In this document: positions 1 through 5,600 of the stretch, piece by piece
How the letters are laid out: each line of letters starts with the position of its first letter
Position numbering within the stretch: the stretch's first letter is position 1
NCBI GenBank assembly: GCA_013140405.1
Contig: JABFSV010000478.1
Coordinates: 1-5,615, forward strand
Length of the DNA stretch: 5,615 nt
Source: Methyloglobulus sp.
GTDB taxonomy: Bacteria; Pseudomonadota; Gammaproteobacteria; Methylococcales; Methylomonadaceae
Reading direction: 5' to 3'
Notes under the pieces: model-generated
Databases searched by the model: none
What the model saw: the letters and a program-made list of their open reading frames with translations, nothing else
Told to the model about the DNA's origin: nothing
Made by a program: the position numbers and the translations under genes

Positions 1-31
1 TTCATGCCACATTTGTATTTTCGCTTTCTGT

Positions 32-50
32 GGGATTTTAGGCGAATCCC
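32..50. other. Small inverted repeat (weak hairpin)
   Basis: GGGATT (32-37) and AATCCC (45-50) form a perfect 6-bp inverted repeat around a 7-nt loop. No T-run follows, so it is not a standard intrinsic terminator. It could be the remains of a terminator of a gene to the left of the window, or it could be chance in AT-rich DNA. Confidence 0.25.
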
Positions 51-106
51 CAATCGTTAATTTCAGTTTCAGGCTTATTAAACTTATTGCTCTCAAAATG
101 ATTGGC

Positions 107-134
107 TTGCAAAATTTATTATTCATGCCATAAA
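107..134 (+). promoter_or_regulatory. Possible sigma70 promoter for xoxJ-like gene
   Basis: TTGCAA (107-112) matches the -35 consensus at four of six positions. CATAAA (129-134) is a -10 candidate 16 bp downstream, preceded by TG at 126-127 in the extended -10 arrangement. This would start transcription near 141 and give a leader of about 60 nt. It is the best candidate in the 200 bp upstream, but the DNA is AT-rich and such matches arise easily by chance. Confidence 0.3.
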
Positions 135-188
135 GTTTCCTGAAGTAAACTGATATTTTTTTGCCTGTACAACCGATAAGACCATAAT

Positions 189-192
189 GGAG
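189..192 (+). promoter_or_regulatory. Ribosome binding site deciding the xoxJ start
   Basis: GGAG sits 8 nt before the ATG at 201. The in-frame GTG at 192 overlaps this Shine-Dalgarno sequence and would add only three residues before the signal peptide, so ATG 201 is preferred. Confidence 0.65.
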
Positions 193-200
193 TGTTTTTG

Positions 201-1034
201 ATGAGGATTCTACCCTTATACAACCTGTTCGCCGGAATAGCCCTGTTGGCCGCAACGTCCGTAGTGGTTGCACAGGAAAAATTTAAAGTTTGTGCCGATC
301 CGCTAAACCCACCTTATTCAACCAAAAAAAAAGACGGTTTTGAAAATAAAATTGCAGAGTTATTGGCAAAAGAGCTAAAGCAAACTGTTGAATATACTTG
401 GTTTCCGCAACGCATTGGTTTTATCCGCAACACCTTGATGGCTCCGGTAAAGGAGGATGCAGTTGACAGCACCGAATTCAAATGTGATGTCGTGATGGGT
501 TTGCCGGCAGGATACGACCTGACAGAGACTACGATTCCTTACTATCAATCTACCTATGTTTTGCTCATCGCCAAAGGTCGCGGCTGGGATGACATTAGCA
601 AAGATGCCGCCCAACTCACTAATGTGCCTTTGGAAAGACAGGAAAAACTCAAGATTGCCATGTTCGACCAAGGCCCAGGTACCACTTGGTTGCAAAAGAG
701 CGGCTTGTTGGATTACGGCATACCTTACCAAAGCATGTCTGGCGATGATGAAAATAATGTCGCCATGCAGATCGACAAAGACCTAAAAGCCAAGAAAATT
801 GATATGGTGATTCTCTGGGGACCAATGGCAGGTTATGTCATCTCGCAAAGCCCTAAAAACAGCTATACCGTTATTCCCATGAAATCAACACCAGGAATGC
901 AATTTGATTTTCCGATGTCGATGGGTGTCAGAAAATCGGATAAAGAAAGAAAAGCGGTGTTGGATCAATTGATAGTTAAAAAATCAAAAGAAATCAAGGC
1001 AATAATTGCTAGCTACAATATTCCGTTGTTGTAA
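201..1034 (+). CDS. xoxJ: XoxJ/MxaJ-like periplasmic substrate-binding protein (quinoprotein dehydrogenase-associated)
   Basis: This is a predicted periplasmic protein of 277 residues in the solute-binding-protein fold family that accompanies PQQ methanol dehydrogenases (MxaJ with MxaF, XoxJ with XoxF). It is thought to help mature or activate the dehydrogenase rather than to import a solute. Residues 1-24 form a signal peptide with a hydrophobic core and a likely cleavage after VVA. The mature start carries the family pattern FKVCADPLNPPYS (28-40), then GFENKIAELLAKEL (46-59), YTWFPQRIGFIRNTL (65-79) and CDVVMGLPAGYDLT (95-108). Cys31 and Cys95 lie where the family has a conserved cysteine pair, probably a disulfide. 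The second lobe includes DQGPGTTWLQ (156-165) and ILWGPMAGY (204-212). Start ATG 201 is supported by GGAG 8 nt upstream. No xoxF, xoxG or mxa gene is in the window, and a stem-loop follows, so the gene looks monocistronic here. The family call is firm; XoxJ rather than MxaJ is an inference. Confidence 0.85.
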   Translation: MRILPLYNLFAGIALLAATSVVVAQEKFKVCADPLNPPYSTKKKDGFENKIAELLAKELKQTVEYTWFPQRIGFIRNTLMAPVKEDAVDSTEFKCDVVMGLPAGYDLTETTIPYYQSTYVLLIAKGRGWDDISKDAAQLTNVPLERQEKLKIAMFDQGPGTTWLQKSGLLDYGIPYQSMSGDDENNVAMQIDKDLKAKKIDMVILWGPMAGYVISQSPKNSYTVIPMKSTPGMQFDFPMSMGVRKSDKERKAVLDQLIVKKSKEIKAIIASYNIPLL

Positions 1035-1040
1035 AACGCT

Positions 1041-1069
1041 ACTTATGTTTTCAGTAGGAAAACATAAGT
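1041..1069 (+). terminator. 12-bp perfect stem-loop after xoxJ, possible terminator
   Basis: The arms ACTTATGTTTTC (1041-1052) and GAAAACATAAGT (1058-1069) pair perfectly over 12 bp with a 5-nt AGTAG loop. GCT (1038-1040) and AGC (1074-1076) could add three pairs after a small bulge. It begins 6 nt after the xoxJ stop codon, as expected of a 3'-end structure. The stem is AT-rich and no T-run follows, so it may stabilise the mRNA 3' end rather than terminate transcription on its own. Confidence 0.5.
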
Positions 1070-1160
1070 CAGTAGCTGGCTAATGAGATTGCGAAAAAAT
1101 TGTAAAATATTGCTGAAAATTGTATTAGTAATTTTTCATGCTTTTTATTTTAATAATATA

Positions 1161-1192
1161 ACGGTAGTGCAAACCTAGGTTTGTACTACCGT
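1161..1192. promoter_or_regulatory. 32-bp near-perfect palindrome upstream of tusD (terminator or operator)
   Basis: The outer arms ACGGTAGT (1161-1168) and ACTACCGT (1185-1192) are perfect. One G/T non-complementary position (1169/1184) separates them from the perfect 14-bp inner palindrome CAAACCTAGGTTTG (1170-1183). There is no spacer at the centre. As RNA it gives a long hairpin with a G-U wobble and a four- to six-base loop, followed by ATTTAATTCTATT, which is only partly U-rich. On the other strand it would be followed by TATATTATTAAAATAAAAAG. It may be an intrinsic terminator closing the xoxJ unit, or an operator, since it lies 23 bp before the tusD start codon. Structure alone does not decide between these. 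Confidence 0.6.
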
Positions 1193-1215
1193 ATTTAATT
1201 CTATTACGGCCTCTA

Positions 1216-1605
1216 ATGCGCTTTGCCATTCAAGTTAACGCTAGCCCTTATCAGTCCAATACTGGACACAGTGCCTATCAATTTATCAAGGCGGCGATAG
1301 CGCAAGGGCATGTGGTATTTAGGGTGTTTTTCTATCATGAGGGTATTTATCACGCCTTCAAACACAATACTCCACCTGACGATGAGATTAATCTAACCTT
1401 ATGTTGGAGTGAAATAGCAAAGCAAAATAATATCGACCTTGTGGTGTGCATTTCCGCAGCACAAAGACGGGGCTTATTATGCGCCGATGAAGCGGAGCGG
1501 CGAGGCAAACAAGACGACGATTTGGCGGTGGGTTTCCGCATTGGCGGCTTAGGGCAATGGGTTGAGGCGTTATTGGAATCAGACCGCGTTATCGTGTTTG
1601 GTTAG
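1216..1605 (+). CDS. tusD: Sulfurtransferase TusD / DsrE family
   Basis: This cytoplasmic sulfur carrier has 129 residues, the usual family length (E. coli TusD is 128). It opens with MRFAIQV, like the E. coli protein, which fixes the start at ATG 1216 even though no good Shine-Dalgarno sequence is visible. Further family landmarks are the SAYQFIKAAIAQGH helix (19-32), VFFYHEGIYHA (37-47), the active-site segment VVCISAAQRRGL (76-87), and the C-terminal GFRIGGLGQWVEALLESDRVI (106-126). Cys78, in CxxAxxRRG, is at the position of the persulfide-carrying cysteine of TusD/DsrE. In E. coli, TusBCD takes sulfur from TusA and passes it to TusE for 2-thiouridine formation in tRNA. In sulfur oxidisers the homologous DsrEFH works with DsrC in sulfur oxidation. 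Which role applies here cannot be told from the window. The gene is followed 12 bp later by tusC. Confidence 0.92.
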   Translation: MRFAIQVNASPYQSNTGHSAYQFIKAAIAQGHVVFRVFFYHEGIYHAFKHNTPPDDEINLTLCWSEIAKQNNIDLVVCISAAQRRGLLCADEAERRGKQDDDLAVGFRIGGLGQWVEALLESDRVIVFG

Positions 1606-1617
1606 GCACTAAGACCG

Positions 1618-1974
1618 GTGAAAAAAATATTATTTGTCCTCAGAAAACCTCCCCACAGCGGTGCTTACGTGCAGGAAATGCTGGACATCATCATGACTGT
1701 CTCGGCATTCGATCAAGAAGTTAGTCTCTTATTGCTGGATAATGCCGTGTTTCAGTTAAAAAAACATCAAAAACCTGAAACTGCGGACTTGAAGGATAGC
1801 GCAGCTATGTATAAAGCCCTACCGCTCTACAATATCAACACCATTTATGCAGAAACGGAATCGTTACAAGAGCGTGGATTAAGCACAAATAGTCTGGATG
1901 AAACTGTATTGGAAGTTCCAAGAAATAAGGTCGCTAAATTATTTAAGCAGTTCGACTTGGTATTGACAGTTTAG
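1618..1974 (+). CDS. tusC: Sulfurtransferase complex subunit TusC / DsrF family
   Basis: This 118-residue protein matches TusC/DsrF in length and pattern (E. coli TusC is 119). It opens with MKKILFVLRKPPHSGAY, followed by the helix EMLDIIMTVSAFDQEVSLLLLDNAVFQL (20-47), HQKPE (50-54), the LPLYNINTIYAE segment (68-79) with SLQERGLS (82-89), and ends in FDLVLTV. It is a structural partner of TusD in the hexameric TusBCD complex and is not the main persulfide carrier; consistently it has no cysteine at all. The start is GTG 1618, chosen because it aligns with the family's N-terminus; only a weak AAGA lies upstream. It is 12 bp from the tusD stop and presumably co-transcribed. No tusB follows: the next ORF has 8 codons and runs into a repeat element. 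Confidence 0.9.
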   Translation: MKKILFVLRKPPHSGAYVQEMLDIIMTVSAFDQEVSLLLLDNAVFQLKKHQKPETADLKDSAAMYKALPLYNINTIYAETESLQERGLSTNSLDETVLEVPRNKVAKLFKQFDLVLTV

Positions 1975-1975
1975 C

Positions 1976-2002
1976 ATGGGTATGGTGAAAAAAGTTAAGT
2001 AA
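1976..2002 (+). pseudogene. 8-codon ORF at the expected tusB start (possible remnant)
   Basis: ATG at 1976 lies one base after the tusC stop and reads MGMVKKVK before a TAA at 2000-2002. That stop falls inside the left terminal inverted repeat of the element at 1995-2188. The spacing is what would be expected for a third tus gene, so this may be the 5' stub of a gene interrupted by the element. The peptide does not resemble the TusB N-terminus, and no TusB-like remainder is readable after the element in any forward frame. It may equally be a chance ORF. Confidence 0.2.
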
Positions 2003-2188
2003 CCTCTGAATAAGTCCTTCGACAAGCTCAGCACCCTCTGGGGCATAAAGACGAACGGTAAGGTATTGATTCCGTTCGTACCCAAAGGGCACTTGTGACC
2101 TTCAGGTTATAAATGGGGAGCTTTTACCACAGGCACTCCTTCGGTTGTCGAATCATGAACGGAATCAACTTGTTCAGAGATTCCTTAA
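1995..2188. repeat. MITE-like / compound extragenic repeat with terminal inverted repeats
   Basis: The 21-bp ends (1995-2015 and 2168-2188) are inverted repeats of each other at 18 of 21 positions; their core is CTCTGAATAAGT (2004-2015) against ACTTGTTCAGAG (2168-2179). Inside are two more perfect inverted repeats: ACGAACGG (2051-2058) with CCGTTCGT (2072-2079), and TTGATTCCGTTC (2066-2077) with GAACGGAATCAA (2157-2168). CCTTCG occurs as a direct repeat at 2016-2021 and 2138-2143, the first inside CCTTCGACAAGCTCAG. I recall this last core as a common extragenic repeat motif in environmental proteobacteria, but cannot check that here. The element codes for no transposase, so it would be non-autonomous. 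TTAA forms both outer ends (1995-1998, 2185-2188), which could be part of the repeat or a target duplication. It fills most of the 340-bp gap between tusC and the next gene. Confidence 0.7.
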
Positions 2189-2242
2189 TTCAAATATGCA
2201 GTACATCACCATAAACTGTTACTTAATATAAAATGCTATGCT

Positions 2243-2270
2243 TTGTTTTTTTATACATTTTGGCTATATT
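2243..2270 (+). promoter_or_regulatory. Probable sigma70 promoter for the DUF4105 gene
   Basis: TTGTTT (2243-2248) and TATATT (2265-2270) are separated by 16 bp. Transcription would start near 2277, giving a leader of about 38 nt before the ATG at 2315. The site lies just downstream of the repeat element, which separates this gene group from tusDC. The match is moderate and the DNA is AT-rich. Confidence 0.4.
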
Positions 2271-2314
2271 GAATCTGACTGTAGTGAGCCAAAACCATAT
2301 GAAACTCAACCGCA

Positions 2315-3316
2315 ATGTTAAAAACCATTAAACTTACGTTGCTGATATTGCTGCTAACAGGAATCACAACCTGGGCAGTGTCGGCTATATATTTAGGTAA
2401 TTCCAATACGTCTCCCATTCAAACCTGCGGTGCGTGGCTATTCGGACTGTTTGGCCTGTCGGCACTGGTCAGTTTATGGTTTCCCACTTGGCGCAACCGA
2501 TTGTTGACAGCTTATTCAACCTTATTTGTCATGGTGCTGACTTGGTGGTGGTTGACCATTACCCCATCCAACGAACGGCAATGGCAACCTGACTTGGCTA
2601 AACTGCCGTATGCCAATATTGATGGCGACCATGTCACGGTGCATGATATCCGCAATTTCGATTACCGTAGCGAATTCGATTTCATCCCAGCCTATTACAC
2701 TAAAACTTATGATTTGAACGAACTTGAGAGTATCGATTTGTTCGCCATTTATTGGATGGGGCCTGCGATAGCGCATACGATTTTGAGTTTTAATTTTGGC
2801 GGCAAGGAACACCTAGCCGTTTCAATCGAAGCCCGTAAAGAGCTGAACGAGGGTTATTCGACAATCAAGGGGTTTTTCCGGCAGTATGAACTGACGTATA
2901 TCGTGGCGGACGAACGTGATGTGATCCGATTACGCACCAATTACCGTAACAATCCTCCCGAAGCGGTTTATCTCTACCCATTGCATGCCAATAAAGAAAA
3001 TGCCCGCCGTTTGTTTCTGGAGTATTTAAGAAAGATCAATGAATTACACGATAATCCGGTGTTTTATAATACACTGCTGGATAATTGTACGACGACGATT
3101 TGGTTCAACACCTGGGTTAATCCAGGACATCTGCCGTTTTCCTGGAAAATTCTGTTGAGCGGTTATGTACCCGAATATCTTTATGAGTCCAATGCGCTGG
3201 CTAATCCTAACCAACTCGCTTTTGACGAATTGCGACGGCTTGCCTATATCAATACGCTTGCACAAGCGGCTGATAAATCGCCTGACTTTTCGCGGCTTAT
3301 CCGAACAACAGAATGA
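2315..3316 (+). CDS. Membrane-anchored DUF4105 (Lnb N-terminal-type) domain protein
   Basis: The 333-residue protein has three hydrophobic helices at about 5-27, 38-56 and 64-82. Lysines before helix 1 and the arginines between helices 2 and 3 (WRNR, 59-62) place the large C-terminal part (about 90-333) in the periplasm. That part looks like DUF4105 (Pfam PF13387): AIAHTILSFNFG (151-162) with His154, then VSIEARKE (169-176), and YNTLLDNCTTTIW (251-263) with Cys258, a pattern typical of the family. His154 and Cys258 are candidate thiol-type catalytic residues. The family includes Lnb of Bacteroides, a lipoprotein N-acyltransferase; whether this shorter protein does that is unknown, since gammaproteobacteria normally use Lnt. 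The start is the only ATG before helix 1, with no clear Shine-Dalgarno sequence. The next gene begins 36 bp after the stop and encodes a lipoprotein, so the two are likely co-transcribed. The domain assignment is fairly sure, the function is not. Confidence 0.75.
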   Translation: MLKTIKLTLLILLLTGITTWAVSAIYLGNSNTSPIQTCGAWLFGLFGLSALVSLWFPTWRNRLLTAYSTLFVMVLTWWWLTITPSNERQWQPDLAKLPYANIDGDHVTVHDIRNFDYRSEFDFIPAYYTKTYDLNELESIDLFAIYWMGPAIAHTILSFNFGGKEHLAVSIEARKELNEGYSTIKGFFRQYELTYIVADERDVIRLRTNYRNNPPEAVYLYPLHANKENARRLFLEYLRKINELHDNPVFYNTLLDNCTTTIWFNTWVNPGHLPFSWKILLSGYVPEYLYESNALANPNQLAFDELRRLAYINTLAQAADKSPDFSRLIRTTE

Positions 3317-3352
3317 TTTTTGGCTTATTGTATAAAAAGCGTGTGGGAATAT

Positions 3353-4654
3353 ATGAATAAAAGAGGCAGGACAAATTTAACGGTACTCTCAAGGTTATTA
3401 GTTTTCTTCTCATTAACCGCATTGCTTTCAGGTTGCGCCAGTTTGGGCAAAGGTGTTGCCGAAGCCGTTCTGGAAAAATCAGAAAATGAGGATACCCGGC
3501 TATGCCAGGTGTGGGGCAAGCCTTTTGCAGGCATTGAGGCCGATCTAGTCAAGAAGCCAGGAAAAACCAAGGTACTGTTTGTTCATGGTGTTGGCGATCA
3601 TTCTCCGGGCTATACCACCCAATTTCTGGAAAAATTAGCCAAGGAATTAAATCTGAACGTGCGTTCGGAAACCCAGAAAAATATTGACCTGATTACGCCT
3701 TTGTTTCCGGGTAAGGATCTCGGCAATTTGCGGGTAACGCACCTGCTCAATGAGCAAAGCGGCAAAGAACTTACCTTTTACGAGCTGACCTGGTCGGTCG
3801 TTACCCGACAAGAAAAAGCACTATTGGCATTCGATAATTCAGGGGAATATGATTTTCGCAGGGCCAAGATCAATGGCATGTTGAAAAAATTTAGCAATGA
3901 TACCGGACCCGACCCTATTATTTATCTGGGACAAAGCAGATTACCTATCCTGTCCGCATTCTCGCAGTCTTTCTGTTGGATGGCAACAGGCGATTGGGAA
4001 GATCTACCGGAGAATGGTAAACATGAGTGTATGAATCTTACTGATGCCCATGCTGAACACATCGCCAATGATAATTATGTGTTTATTTCTCATAGCCTGG
4101 GTAGTCGTATCACGACTGATGGTATGCAGCGCATTGCTTCTTTACTGGCATCTCCTGGAAAATATTTACCTGCAACCCCAAAAGATACCCTTTCTATAAA
4201 AGCCATTCAGGCATTGCAAAACAAACACATCTCCATGTTCATGCTATCCAATCAACTGCCTATTTTGCAATTAGGCAGGGAGCTTCCGGAAGTGGCTGGA
4301 CAGGAAAAAAATTATTGCGACCCTAAAGGCACTGATTATAAGAAGCGCATGGTCAATGAAACTGAAATTATAGCCTTTAGCGATCCTAATGACCTGTTGA
4401 GTTATGGTATACCGCACGAATTTGCCGAAAAATATATTGACTCCCGACTCTGCGCTAAAATCACTAATGTCAATATCAATATAGCCAAAATCATGGATTC
4501 ATTCGGAATAACCGATTTTGCCAATCCTATGGAAGCCCATGTCGGCTATGATCAAGATGATCGCGTGATTGCCATGATAGCAAAAGGCATTGGTAACCCA
4601 GGCACTTCGTCCCTGATTAAACAACGTTGCGAGTTTACAAAAGAAATAAAGTAA
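3353..4654 (+). CDS. Lipoprotein with alpha/beta-hydrolase (serine esterase/lipase-like) signature
   Basis: From ATG 3353 the protein has 433 residues. Residues 1-27 form a lipoprotein signal peptide ending in LLSG before Cys28; Ala at +2 predicts the outer membrane. The open frame extends back to a TTG at 3320, but those extra residues would sit before the basic start of the signal peptide, so ATG 3353 is preferred (weak GGGA 4 nt upstream). Hydrolase landmarks appear in the usual order: strand and oxyanion-type motif VLFVHGVGDH (74-83), nucleophile elbow ISHSLGS (245-251) with Ser248, acid candidates Asp344 and Asp347 in FSDPNDLLSYGIP (342-354), and His396 in EAHVGYD (394-400). The elbow is S-H-S-L-G, with Ser replacing the first Gly of GxSxG. 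The protein is probably a surface or periplasmic ester or lipid hydrolase; the substrate is unknown and I do not recognise a named family. It lies between the DUF4105 gene and a second lipoprotein gene. Confidence 0.75.
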   Translation: MNKRGRTNLTVLSRLLVFFSLTALLSGCASLGKGVAEAVLEKSENEDTRLCQVWGKPFAGIEADLVKKPGKTKVLFVHGVGDHSPGYTTQFLEKLAKELNLNVRSETQKNIDLITPLFPGKDLGNLRVTHLLNEQSGKELTFYELTWSVVTRQEKALLAFDNSGEYDFRRAKINGMLKKFSNDTGPDPIIYLGQSRLPILSAFSQSFCWMATGDWEDLPENGKHECMNLTDAHAEHIANDNYVFISHSLGSRITTDGMQRIASLLASPGKYLPATPKDTLSIKAIQALQNKHISMFMLSNQLPILQLGRELPEVAGQEKNYCDPKGTDYKKRMVNETEIIAFSDPNDLLSYGIPHEFAEKYIDSRLCAKITNVNINIAKIMDSFGITDFANPMEAHVGYDQDDRVIAMIAKGIGNPGTSSLIKQRCEFTKEIK

Positions 4655-4690
4655 CAGGCTATACTTAAGCTGTCTCGTATCGTAACCCTA

Positions 4691-4713
4691 TGTTTACATT
4701 TGCAACATAAGGC
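4691..4713 (+). other. Weak inverted repeat in the 87-bp gap before the DUF2092 gene
   Basis: TATGTT and AACATA form a 6-bp inverted repeat (about 4690-4709), flanked by CC and GG with one bulge. No T-run follows, so it is a poor terminator. I see no convincing promoter in this gap, which is compatible with read-through from the hydrolase gene. Confidence 0.2.
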
Positions 4714-4727
4714 CAAGGTTATCAATC

Positions 4728-4734
4728 AGGGGAG
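4728..4734 (+). promoter_or_regulatory. Strong ribosome binding site deciding the DUF2092 start
   Basis: AGGGGAG lies 7 nt before ATG 4742. The frame is open upstream to a TTG at 4700, but the Shine-Dalgarno sequence and the lipoprotein signal both place the start at 4742. Confidence 0.85.
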
Positions 4735-4741
4735 TAATAAC

Positions 4742-5584
4742 ATGAAGTACCGCTTTTCAAGAAACGCTCGCTCGGCACTCTTAATATCAACATTGTTTAT
4801 ATTGGTAGAGGGGTGTTCAACGCAACCAGTTGTCACATCACCCGAACCACAGGTGAAGCCAGCGCCTACTGTTGAGTCCAATGCGGTTGAACCGCCAACG
4901 ATAGAACCAAAAGCGATGGATGTTTTGCAAAAAATGAGTAGTTATTTGCGAACATTGAAAGCCTTTAAAGTCAGTTTCAAGTTGTTCAAGGATGAAGTCC
5001 TGCTTTCAGGCCAAAAAGTCATGATCGACGGCACTTCAGAACTTACTGTGCAGCAACCTGACCGCTTCCATTTCTCGACCAAGATTGATGAGGCCCACCG
5101 CGATCAACAGTTTTTCTATGATGGCAAAACCTTTACTGTCTATGGTAACACCAACAAATTCTACGCATCGGTAGCAGCCCCCGCAACTATCCCAGAATTA
5201 CTCGATGCGGCCTCAGAACGCTACAACATAACAATGCCGTTTGCAGATTTATTCATTTGGGGCACTGATAAAGCCGACCCAACCGCGATAAAATCGGCGA
5301 TTTACATAGGCCCAACCCAGATCAACAACGTAACCTGTGATCATTATGCTTTCCAAAACGAAGACGTAGATTGGCAACTATGGATTCAACAAGGTGATAC
5401 CCCGTTGCCTAGAAGACTGGTTATTACGACCAAGGAGGAAGAAGGGCAACCTCAGTACGTTTCAGTGATGGATTGGAACTTGTCGCCCAAGATTAACAAA
5501 CAAATATTCTCCTTTGTTCCGCCGAAGGACGCACACAAGATCAATCTCGTTGCAAACGAAGTTGAATCTGACAACATGAAATAG
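4742..5584 (+). CDS. DUF2092 family lipoprotein (LolA/LolB-like fold predicted)
   Basis: The protein has 280 residues. Residues 1-24 are a lipoprotein-type signal (basic MKYRFSRNAR, then a hydrophobic stretch) ending in LVEG before Cys25; Glu at -2 is unusual for a lipobox, but Ser at +2 and the following Pro-rich linker (29-58) fit an outer-membrane lipoprotein. Residues 59-267 match the DUF2092 pattern of predicted periplasmic proteins: VLQKMSSYLRTLKAF (61-75), QQPDRFHF (104-111), QFFYDGKTFTVYG (123-135), PATIPELLDAASERY (147-161), FADLFIWGT (167-175), YIGPTQINNVTCDHYAF (188-204), DWQLWIQQGDTPLPRRLVIT (210-229) and FSFVPPKDAHKI (256-267). The family is thought to have the curved beta-sheet fold of LolA/LolB lipoprotein carriers, suggesting binding of something hydrophobic, but its role is unknown. 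It follows the hydrolase gene by 87 bp, and a further gene starts 16 bp after its stop. Confidence 0.85.
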   Translation: MKYRFSRNARSALLISTLFILVEGCSTQPVVTSPEPQVKPAPTVESNAVEPPTIEPKAMDVLQKMSSYLRTLKAFKVSFKLFKDEVLLSGQKVMIDGTSELTVQQPDRFHFSTKIDEAHRDQQFFYDGKTFTVYGNTNKFYASVAAPATIPELLDAASERYNITMPFADLFIWGTDKADPTAIKSAIYIGPTQINNVTCDHYAFQNEDVDWQLWIQQGDTPLPRRLVITTKEEEGQPQYVSVMDWNLSPKINKQIFSFVPPKDAHKINLVANEVESDNMK

Positions 5585-5588
5585 GAAC

Positions 5589-5594
5589 GGGGAG
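5589..5594 (+). promoter_or_regulatory. Ribosome binding site of the gene running off the right edge
   Basis: GGGGAG lies 6 nt before ATG 5601 and closely resembles the site in front of the DUF2092 gene, which supports a real translated gene beginning here. Confidence 0.75.
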
Positions 5595-5600
5595 ATCAAC

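Noticed and set aside
2..133. Open frame of 43 codons from the left edge to a TAA at 131-133
   Set aside because: It lies in AT-rich DNA, its translation has no recognisable domain, and the possible xoxJ promoter falls within it. It is more likely chance than the end of a gene.
161..188. TTGCCT (161-166) and CATAAT (183-188) with a 16-bp spacer as a promoter for xoxJ
   Set aside because: The -10 would abut the ribosome binding site at 189-192, so the transcript would begin after it and lack it.
375..731. Minus-strand ORF of 118 codons inside xoxJ
   Set aside because: It lies wholly opposite a well-supported gene, and its translation shows no domain.
556..786. Second plus-strand ORF of 76 codons within xoxJ
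   Set aside because: It is an out-of-frame shadow of xoxJ with no ribosome binding site and no recognisable product.
1995..2188. Whether the repeat region could be a CRISPR array or an attachment site
   Set aside because: The repeats are inverted and nested, not regularly spaced direct repeats; no cas gene, integrase or tRNA gene is present.
2299..2331. 10-codon ORF (MKLNRNVKNH) overlapping the start of the DUF4105 gene, as a possible leader peptide
   Set aside because: It has no Shine-Dalgarno sequence and no attenuator-like structure nearby; overlap with the next start is likely chance.
2522..2812. Minus-strand ORF of 96 codons inside the DUF4105 gene
   Set aside because: It is antisense to a gene with clear membrane helices and domain motifs, and has no features of its own.
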